This document shows, in pieces, positions 57,879 to 64,000 of a stretch of 64,000 bases of DNA; within the stretch, counting starts at the first letter, position 1; each line of letters starts with the position of its first letter. The DNA comes from Kitasatospora terrestris (lineage in GTDB: Bacteria; Actinomycetota; Actinomycetes; Streptomycetales; Streptomycetaceae). The stretch is from the NCBI RefSeq assembly GCF_039542905.1, contig NZ_BAABIS010000001.1, positions 5,518,001 to 5,582,000 of the forward strand. Reading direction: 5' to 3'. The notes below the pieces were generated by a model. The model did no database searches. It saw only the letters and a list, made by a program, of their open reading frames with translations, and was not told the origin of the DNA. The translations under genes and the position numbers were made by a program.

Positions 57879-58246
57879 CCCGCGCCGGGGGGCCGCTTCC
57901 GGGGTGGGACGAGGACCCGGACCGGCTGTACACCGTGACCCGGGGGCGCAGCCGCCCGCCGGAGCACGCCTTCGACCTGGTCACGCTGATCGTCACCGAG
58001 CAGGAGCCGGTGGCCGGCATGCAGTCCGAGCACGTGCGGATCCTCCGGCTGTGCGCCACCCCGACCGCCGTGGTCGAGGTGGCGGCCGAACTCGCCCTGC
58101 CGGTCAGCGTGGTGAAGATCCTGCTGGGCGACCTGCTGGAGGCCGGCCGGATCACCGCCCGTCATCCCCGGTTCGCGCCCACCAAGGCCCGGCTGCCCGA
58201 TCTCGACACGCTGAAGCAGGTACTGCATGGACTCCAACGGCTCTGA
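57875..58246 (+). CDS. cvnC: Conservon DUF742 protein CvnC
   Basis: The 123 residues form a DUF742 winged-helix-like domain: LPGWDEDPDRLYTVTRGRSR, SEHVRILRLCATPTAVVEVA, SVVKILLGDLLEAGRI. It is the third protein of the conservon and interacts with CvnB and CvnD in the described system. Its C-terminus overlaps cvnD by 20 bases in a different frame. Confidence 0.92.
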   Translation: MTRAGGPLPGWDEDPDRLYTVTRGRSRPPEHAFDLVTLIVTEQEPVAGMQSEHVRILRLCATPTAVVEVAAELALPVSVVKILLGDLLEAGRITARHPRFAPTKARLPDLDTLKQVLHGLQRL

Positions 58247-58871
58247 CACCGCCGTGCTGCCCGGCGGCCGGGCCCCGCTGCGCCGTACCGCCGACAACGG
58301 CCTGAAGATCGTCGTGGTCGGCGGCTTCGGCGTGGGCAAGACCACCCTGGTCGGTTCGGTGAGCGAGATCCGCCCGCTGAACACCGAGGAGACGATGACC
58401 CGGGCCGGCGAGGGCGTGGACGACCTCACCGGAGTGCGGGAGAAGCGCTCGACCACGGTCGCCTTCGACTTCGGCCGGATCACCCTGGACGAGCGCTCGG
58501 TGCTGTACCTGTTCGGCGCGCCCGGCCAGGAGCGGTTCTGGTTCCTGTGGGACCGGCTGTTCAGCGGAGCGCTGGGCGCGGTGGTGCTGGTGGACACCCG
58601 CCGCCTGGAGGACTCCTGGTACGCGATCGACCGGCTGGAGCAGCACGGCCTGCCGTTCGTGGTGGCCCGCAACAACTTCGGCGGCCCGTCGCACGACCTG
58701 GCGGAGGTGCGGGTCGCACTCGACCTGCCCGCGCACGTGCCGCTGGTGGACTGCGACGCCCGGGACCGCGGGTCGAGCAAGCAGGTGCTGATCGAACTCG
58801 TCCGGCACATCCAGTTCCTGGCCCTGGCCGCCGCCGATTCCCCGACCGAGTTGACCGAGGTGACCGAGTGA
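58227..58871 (+). CDS. cvnD: Conservon small GTPase CvnD
   Basis: CvnD is a Ras/Ral-like GTPase of the DUF ATP/GTP-binding conservon type. The 214 residues have the P-loop VVGGFGVGKTTLVGSVS, a threonine-rich switch I (NTEETMTRAGEGVDDLTGV), the G3-like FGAPGQERFWFLWDRLF and a weak NKxD replaced by ARNNFGG. It probably cycles between GTP and GDP at the membrane-bound CvnA complex and signals to the P450s that follow. The GTG of the next gene overlaps its stop. Confidence 0.92.
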   Translation: MDSNGSDTAVLPGGRAPLRRTADNGLKIVVVGGFGVGKTTLVGSVSEIRPLNTEETMTRAGEGVDDLTGVREKRSTTVAFDFGRITLDERSVLYLFGAPGQERFWFLWDRLFSGALGAVVLVDTRRLEDSWYAIDRLEQHGLPFVVARNNFGGPSHDLAEVRVALDLPAHVPLVDCDARDRGSSKQVLIELVRHIQFLALAAADSPTELTEVTE

Positions 58872-60112
58872 CCGAGCCCGCGACCACCCCGCCGCCGGGC
58901 TGCCCGGCGCACGCCGGCGCCGCACCGCTGTACGGCCCGCGCTTCCAGACCGACCCGGGCGGCGTCTACCGGGAGCTGCGCGAGGAGCACGGCCCGGTCG
59001 CCCCGGTGGAGCTGGCCGGAGGCGTCCCGGCCTGGCTGGTGATCGGCTACCGCGAGCTGCAGCTGGTGACCAGCCAGCCCAAGGTCTTCGGCCGGGACTC
59101 CACCCGGTGGAACCAGTGGCCCGAGATCCCCGCCGACTGGCCGCTGAAGCCGATGATGGCGCCGGTCCCGTCGATCCTGTACGCGGAGGGCGCCGACCAC
59201 CAGCGCCGCTCCGCCGCGGTCACCGACGCGCTGGCCGGGGTGGACCCGTACGAGCTGAAGAAGTTCAGCGAGGAGATCGCCGACCGGCTGATCGACGAGT
59301 TCGCCGGCCGCGGCGAGGCGGAGCTGGTCGCCGAGTACGCGCACCGGCTGCCGCTGCTGGTGCTGTGCCGGCTGTTCGGCCTGGACGAGGACGAGGCGCC
59401 GGTCCTGATCAAGGGCCTGGTCGCGATGCTGGACGGCGGCGCGGACGCCCAGGCCGGCGCCCAGCAGCTGCTGGACGTGATGCTCGGCCTGGTCCACCGC
59501 AAGCGCGAGGACCCCGGCCCGGACGTCACCTCCCGACTGCTGGAGCACTCCGCCGGGCTGACCGACGAGGAGGTCATGCGGGACCTGCGGGTGCTGCTGA
59601 TCGCCGGCCACCAGCCCTGCGCGTACTGGATCGCCAACGCGCTGCGGCTGATGCTCACCGACGAGCGGTTCGCCGCCTCGCTGACCGGCGGCCGCCGCTC
59701 GATCGGGCAGGCGCTCGGCGAGGCGCTCTGGGAGGACACCCCGACCCAGATCTTCGCCGGCCGCTGGGCCACCCGGGACACCCGGCTCGGCGGGCAGCAG
59801 ATCGCCGCCGGCGACATGGTGCTGCTGGGCATCGCCGGGGCCAACGCCGACCCGACCGTCCGCCCGGACGGGCGCCCGGCCGAGGGCAACCGCGCCTACC
59901 TGAGCTTCTCCTACGGGGAGCACGGCTGCCCCTACCCGGCCCGCGAGGCCGCCGAGGTGATCGCCACCACCGCGATCGAGGTGCTGCTCGACCGGCTGCC
60001 GGACCTGCGCCTCGCGGTCACCGGCAGCGCGTTGGTCTGGCGGCCCTCGGCGTGGGTGCGGGCGCTGGTGGCGCTGCCGGTGGCCTTCACCCCCGGCTAC
60101 GTGGCCGACTGA
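58868..60112 (+). CDS. Conservon cytochrome P450 (CYP157-like), non-canonical motifs
   Basis: This 414-residue P450-fold protein has the heme-loop cysteine in SFSYGEHGCPYPAREAAEVI, where Cys is followed by P not G-x-x. The K-helix EXXR motif is absent: the region reads GEALWEDTP, with Trp in place of Arg. The I helix reads LLIAGHQPCAYWIANAL, lacking the usual AG-x-D/E-T-T acid and Thr. This matches CYP157, reported to lack EXXR, which is found as CvnE in conservons. It may be poor in oxygen activation and act as a sensor or partner for the second P450. The GTG start overlaps cvnD. Confidence 0.87.
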   Translation: MTEPATTPPPGCPAHAGAAPLYGPRFQTDPGGVYRELREEHGPVAPVELAGGVPAWLVIGYRELQLVTSQPKVFGRDSTRWNQWPEIPADWPLKPMMAPVPSILYAEGADHQRRSAAVTDALAGVDPYELKKFSEEIADRLIDEFAGRGEAELVAEYAHRLPLLVLCRLFGLDEDEAPVLIKGLVAMLDGGADAQAGAQQLLDVMLGLVHRKREDPGPDVTSRLLEHSAGLTDEEVMRDLRVLLIAGHQPCAYWIANALRLMLTDERFAASLTGGRRSIGQALGEALWEDTPTQIFAGRWATRDTRLGGQQIAAGDMVLLGIAGANADPTVRPDGRPAEGNRAYLSFSYGEHGCPYPAREAAEVIATTAIEVLLDRLPDLRLAVTGSALVWRPSAWVRALVALPVAFTPGYVAD

Positions 60113-60141
60113 GCAGACCGAACAGACCTGGAGAGTCCGAG

Positions 60142-61335
60142 ATGACCGTCCCGTTCGTGATGGACCCGCTGGCGCGGGACAACGCCGCCGAGGGCGCCGC
60201 CCTGCGCGCCGCCGGCGCGGTGGTGCCGGTGGAACTGATGGGCGTGCGCGGCTGGGCGGTCACCCGGCACGCGGAGGCCCGCGAGCTGCTCACCGACGCC
60301 CGGTTGGTGAAGAGCGCCCAGCACTGGGCGGCCTTCCAGCGCGGCGAGGTCCCCAAGGACTGGCCGCTGATCGGCCTGGCCGTGCCCGGCCCGTCGATGG
60401 TCACCACCGACGGCCCCGAGCACCGGCGGCTGCGGGCGATCGTGGCCCAGGCGTTCACCCCGCGCCGGGTCGAGCTGATGCGCCCGAAGATCGAGGAGGT
60501 CACCGCCGGGCTGCTGGACGCGGTCGCCGCGGCCGGCCCGGTGGTCGACCTGAAGAGCGCGTTCGCCTTCCCGCTGCCGATGTCGGTGATCGGCTGGCTG
60601 CTCGGCGTCCCGGAGCACGACCACGCCTACATCCGGGAGCTCTACGAGCGCTTCTTCTCCAGCGTCCGGCACGACGTGCAGGCCACCATCGCGGCGCTGA
60701 ACGCCTTCGTCGCCGACCTGGTCGCCACCCGCCGGGCCACCCCCGGCGACGACCTGACCAGCGCCCTGCTGACCGCCGACGTCGAGGGCGGCGCGCTGAC
60801 CGACACCGAGGCCGCCGCCACCCTGCGGGTGATCATCGCGGCCGGCCACGAGACCACCGTCAACCTGATCACCAACGCGGTCCGGGCCCTGCTCACCCAC
60901 CCCGACCAGCTGGCGCTCGCCCGCTCGGGCGCGGTGGAGTGGTCGGCGGTGGTCGAGGAGTCGCTCCGCTGGACGCCGCCGACCAGCAACTTCCTGTTCC
61001 GCTTCGCCACCGAGGAGATCAAGGCCGGCGGGGTGGTGATCCCCAAGGGCGACGCGGTGCTGATCTCCTACAACGCGATCGGCCGCGACCCGGTGCAGCA
61101 CGGCATCACCGCCGAGGTCTTCGACATCACCCGGGACGCGCAGCGGCACCTGTCCTTCGGGCACGGCCCGCACGTCTGCCCCGGCTCCCCGCTGGCCCGG
61201 CTGGAGGCCTCGGTCGCGCTGCCCGCGCTGTTCGAGCGCTTCCCCGACCTGGCGCTCGCGGTGCCGGACGAGGAGCTGCGGGCCAACCCGTCGGCCGTGG
61301 TGAACAGCCTGAAGGAGCTGCCGGTACGGCTGTGA
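60142..61335 (+). CDS. Conservon cytochrome P450 (CYP154-like), canonical
   Basis: The 397 residues have all standard P450 motifs: I helix IIAAGHETTVNLITNAV, K helix VEESLRWTPPTSNFL with E-x-x-R, and heme loop LSFGHGPHVCPGSPLARLEA. It is paired with the non-canonical P450 29 bases upstream; CYP157-CYP154 pairs are a known conservon feature. The substrate cannot be told from sequence. ATG at 60142 has GAGAG upstream. Electron donors (ferredoxin) are not encoded in the window. Confidence 0.88.
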   Translation: MTVPFVMDPLARDNAAEGAALRAAGAVVPVELMGVRGWAVTRHAEARELLTDARLVKSAQHWAAFQRGEVPKDWPLIGLAVPGPSMVTTDGPEHRRLRAIVAQAFTPRRVELMRPKIEEVTAGLLDAVAAAGPVVDLKSAFAFPLPMSVIGWLLGVPEHDHAYIRELYERFFSSVRHDVQATIAALNAFVADLVATRRATPGDDLTSALLTADVEGGALTDTEAAATLRVIIAAGHETTVNLITNAVRALLTHPDQLALARSGAVEWSAVVEESLRWTPPTSNFLFRFATEEIKAGGVVIPKGDAVLISYNAIGRDPVQHGITAEVFDITRDAQRHLSFGHGPHVCPGSPLARLEASVALPALFERFPDLALAVPDEELRANPSAVVNSLKELPVRL

Positions 61336-61534
61336 CCGGTGTCGACAGCACGGGCGGGTCACAACTGGGGCGCCGCGTGATGAAGGTCTAACGCATGCCT
61401 TGGCGTGGGGTAACCGGTGAGTTAACGTCTTCAAGCCAGCCTTCGCGGCTGACGGATCCATGCTCACCGGTACAGCGCAGTGTGTTGTTCGTCTTACTGC
61501 TGGCATATAGGTGCCCTGGCAAGGAGGACCCGCA

Positions 61535-62902
61535 TTGACCACCCCCGTGACCCCCGGACGACGCCGACTGCTGGCGGTTCCGGCCGTACTCGCACTGGCG
61601 TTGACGGCCGCGTGTTCCAACAGTTCAGGATCGGGCGGAGGCGGGTCCTCGGCGGCCGCGCTGACGGGTGACTGCGCCAAGTACCAGGCGTACGCGGGCC
61701 ACTCCGGCACCAAGGTGACCATGTACGCCTCCATCCTGAGCCCGGAGTCGGACTCGCTGGAGAAGTCCTGGGCCGAGTTCAGTTCCTGTACGGGCATCAA
61801 GATCGCCTACGAGGGCTCCAACGACTTCGAGTCGCAGCTGCCGGTCCGGGTGGGCGGCGGCAACGCCCCGGACTTCGCGATCATCCCGCAGCCCGGCCTG
61901 CTCGCCCAGATGGTGAAGACCGGCAAGGTCGTCAAGCCCCCGCAGCAGACCGCGGAGAACGAGAACAAGTGGTCGCCGGTGTGGCGGACCTACGGCTCGG
62001 TCAACGGCACCTTCTACGCGGCGCCGATGAGCGCCAACATGAAGTCGCTGGTCTGGTACTCGCCGAAGGCCTTCAAGGCGGCCGGCTACGAGGTGCCCAA
62101 GACCTGGGCCGACCTGATGGCGCTCAGCGACAAGATCGCCAAGGCGGGCTCCGCCAAGCCGTGGTGCGGCGGCATCGGCTCCGGCACCGCGACCGGCTGG
62201 CCGGCCACCGACTGGCTGGAGGAGGTCGTCCTCGGCAGCTACGGCGGCGACGTCTACGACCAGTGGGTCAGCCACAAGGTCAAGTTCAGCGACGAGAAGA
62301 TCACCACCGCGATGAAGACGGTGGCCGACTGGATGCAGAACCCGGCCTGGGTGAACGGCGGCTTCGGCGACGTGAAGTCGATCGCCACCACCACCTTCCA
62401 GGACGCCGGCACGCCGATCCTCAGCGGCAAGTGCGCGATGCTCCAGCAGGCCTCGTTCTACCGCGCCCAGTGGCCCAAGGGCACGAACATCGGCCCGGAC
62501 GGCGACATCTTCGCCTTCCACCTGCCGGCGGTGAACCCGCAGGTCTCCAACCCGGTCGAGGGCGGCGGCGAGTTCCTCGCGGCCTTCTCCGACCGGCCCG
62601 AGGTGCAGGCCGTGCAGAACTACCTCTCCAGCTCCGAGTGGGCGAGCAGCCGGGTCAAGACCTCCCAGGGCTGGGTGTCCGCCAACCAGGGCGTGGACAA
62701 GAGCCTGTACACCGACCCGATCGACAAGCTCTCGGCCGAGGCGCTCACCGACCCGGCGGCCACCTTCCGCTTCGACGGCTCCGACCTGATGCCGGCCGCG
62801 GTCGGCTCCGGTGCCGAGTGGAAGGCGCTGACCGCCTGGTTCGCCGAGGGACAGGCCATCCCGAAGGTGGCGGCCGACATCGACGCGGCCTGGCCGCAGT
62901 AA
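61535..62902 (+). CDS. aglE: Alpha-glucoside ABC transporter binding lipoprotein AglE
   Basis: The 455-residue lipoprotein (signal RRRLLAVPAVLALALTAACS; lipobox LTAAC) has a family 1 sugar-binding fold: YASILSPESDSLEKSWAEFS, IAYEGSNDFESQLPVRVGGG, PDFAIIPQPGLLAQMV, GKCAMLQQASFYRAQWPKGT. Its relatives bind trehalose, sucrose or maltose-type alpha-glucosides. TTG at 61535 is preferred because AAGGAGG lies 7 bases before it, while GTG 61511 is inside a TATAGG hexamer (61506-61511) that may be the -10. The 199-base upstream region has GTAACCGG/GTTAAC half-sites that might be a LacI-type operator. Confidence 0.85.
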   Translation: MTTPVTPGRRRLLAVPAVLALALTAACSNSSGSGGGGSSAAALTGDCAKYQAYAGHSGTKVTMYASILSPESDSLEKSWAEFSSCTGIKIAYEGSNDFESQLPVRVGGGNAPDFAIIPQPGLLAQMVKTGKVVKPPQQTAENENKWSPVWRTYGSVNGTFYAAPMSANMKSLVWYSPKAFKAAGYEVPKTWADLMALSDKIAKAGSAKPWCGGIGSGTATGWPATDWLEEVVLGSYGGDVYDQWVSHKVKFSDEKITTAMKTVADWMQNPAWVNGGFGDVKSIATTTFQDAGTPILSGKCAMLQQASFYRAQWPKGTNIGPDGDIFAFHLPAVNPQVSNPVEGGGEFLAAFSDRPEVQAVQNYLSSSEWASSRVKTSQGWVSANQGVDKSLYTDPIDKLSAEALTDPAATFRFDGSDLMPAAVGSGAEWKALTAWFAEGQAIPKVAADIDAAWPQ

Positions 62903-62992
62903 CCGCGGCCCGGCCGTGAGCGGCCGGCATCGGGCAGCGCGGGTCCACCCACCCGCGCTGCCCCTCCCATGCCCTGAGGAAGGACCCTTCGC

Positions 62993-63997
62993 ATGCCCAC
63001 CGATCTCGTGCTCGCCAACTCGGCGTGGACGGACGCAACGATCAAGTTCGGCAACAGCGCCGGCGCCGTCGCGGGCTTCGTCGGCATCCTGCTGGTGATC
63101 TTCTTCGCGGCGGGGCGGGCCGGCGGGCGCTTCACCCGCCCGCTGGCGATCACCGTGATGCTCGGGCCGGCCGTCCTGCTGCTCGGCATCGGCCTGGTGG
63201 TGCCGCTGGTCCGCACCGTCTACCTCAGCTTCTACAACGACGACTCCACCCGCTTCCTCGGCGGCGCCAACTTCGGCTGGGCCCTCACCACCTCCCACAT
63301 CCAGGAGGTGCTGCTCACCACCCTGCTGTGGCTGCTGATCGCCCCGCTCGCCGCCACCGGCCTCGGCCTGCTGCTCGCCCTGCTGGTCGACCGGATGCGC
63401 GGCCAGGCGGTCTACAAGTCGCTGATCTTCATGCCGATGGCGGTCTCGCTGGTCGGCGCCTCGATCATCTGGAAGTTCGTCTACGAGGCCCGTGACCCCT
63501 CGCAGCCGCAGGTCGGCCTGCTCAGCCGGGTCGTCATCGCCCTCGGCTGGGAGCACCCGCCGAACTGGATCCTCTCCCAGCCGCTCAACACCTTCCTGCT
63601 GATGGTGGTCATGGTCTGGGTGCAGACCGGCTTCGCGATGGTGGTCCTCTCGGCGGCCATCAAGGCCATCCCGGACGAGATCACCGAGGCCGCCCGGCTC
63701 GACGGCGCGACCGGGATCCGGCTGTTCCGCTCGGTCACCGTGCCGATGATCCGCACCACGATCGTGGTGGTGCTCACCACCGTCATGATCACCACGCTCA
63801 AGGCCTTCGACATCATCCGCACCATGACCGGCGGCAACTTCGGCACCCAGGTGCTGGCCAACGAGATGTACTCGCAGTCCTTCGAGCAGTACAACACCGG
63901 CCGTGGCAGCGCCCTCGCGGTGATCCTCTTCCTGGCGGTGCTGCCGCTGGTGGCGTACAACATCATCCAGCTGCGCAAGGAGCGTACGGTCCGATGA
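62993..63997 (+). CDS. aglF: Alpha-glucoside ABC transporter permease AglF
   Basis: This 334-residue MalF-type permease has about seven membrane helices (NSAGAVAGFVGILLVIFFAA, PLAITVMLGPAVLLLGIGLV and others) and the EAA loop as EAARLDGATGIRLFRSVTVP. It fits AglF of alpha-glucoside importers by sequence and by its place after AglE. ATG at 62993 has AGGAAGGACC upstream. The stop overlaps the ATG of the next gene (ATGA at 63994), the expected AglG. Confidence 0.88.
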   Translation: MPTDLVLANSAWTDATIKFGNSAGAVAGFVGILLVIFFAAGRAGGRFTRPLAITVMLGPAVLLLGIGLVVPLVRTVYLSFYNDDSTRFLGGANFGWALTTSHIQEVLLTTLLWLLIAPLAATGLGLLLALLVDRMRGQAVYKSLIFMPMAVSLVGASIIWKFVYEARDPSQPQVGLLSRVVIALGWEHPPNWILSQPLNTFLLMVVMVWVQTGFAMVVLSAAIKAIPDEITEAARLDGATGIRLFRSVTVPMIRTTIVVVLTTVMITTLKAFDIIRTMTGGNFGTQVLANEMYSQSFEQYNTGRGSALAVILFLAVLPLVAYNIIQLRKERTVR

Positions 63998-64000
63998 AGC
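63994..64000 (+). CDS. Start of next ABC permease gene (partial, probably AglG)
   Basis: ATG at 63994 overlaps the aglF stop and encodes M-K before the window ends. By operon layout this is probably the second permease. Only the overlap is seen. Confidence 0.4.

Overview
This window is high-GC actinobacterial chromosome, most likely Streptomyces or Kitasatospora. The gene order matches, from memory of family synteny, the conserved Streptomyces core block ftsK, rimO, pgsA, cinA, clgR, recA-recX, gluABCD, miaB, miaA, dapF, rshA, hflX, dinG-like helicase, lexA, nrdR-nrdJ. GTG and TTG starts are frequent, third codon positions are almost all G or C, and several genes have a -10 hexamer 6 to 9 bases before the start codon (leaderless type).

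Region 1 (1-16.8 kb) is DNA translocation, repair and RNA metabolism: the end of ftsK, a RodZ-like HTH membrane protein, rimO-pgsA-cinA as one overlapping operon, clgR, the helicase lhr on the opposite strand, a secreted subtilase, DUF3046, an AI-2E-family permease, recA-recX and RNase Y. recA has both a LexA-box promoter and a promoter of the mycobacterial RecA-independent (PafBC) type. The same TTGTCR-N11-hexamer arrangement stands in front of lhr and the dinG-like helicase, and inside cinA ahead of clgR.

Region 2 (16.8-34.8 kb) holds an FAD hydroxylase, the glutamate ABC importer gluABCD, a divergent GluR-GluK two-component system with an orphan TAXI-type binding protein, then miaB, a LigB-like protein, a small antitoxin-like helical protein, miaA, a membrane protein, dapF, an RSH protein with a decayed synthetase site, and hflX, which ends in a 23-bp perfect palindrome.

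Region 3 (34.8-50.9 kb) starts with two tandem paralogous trypsin-like lipoproteins. A siderophore operon follows behind an iron box, with the four-enzyme set expected for an aerobactin-like siderophore (two NIS synthetases, one acetyltransferase, one N-hydroxylase, no decarboxylase). The last gene, iucC-like, is frameshifted in a C7 run. Then come the dinG-like helicase, lexA and nrdR-nrdJ with two NrdR-type boxes 32 bp apart, and an islet of lower GC with one unrecognised helical protein.

Region 4 (51-64 kb) is accessory: an FAD monooxygenase, a dienelactone-hydrolase-like enzyme, an intact 995-bp insertion sequence, an HTH protein plus double-Clp_N protein pair whose promoter hexamers lie inside two operator palindromes, a conservon (cvnABCD) with two P450s, one lacking the usual EXXR and I-helix motifs, and the start of an aglEFG alpha-glucoside importer. 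No rRNA, tRNA or CRISPR array was seen.
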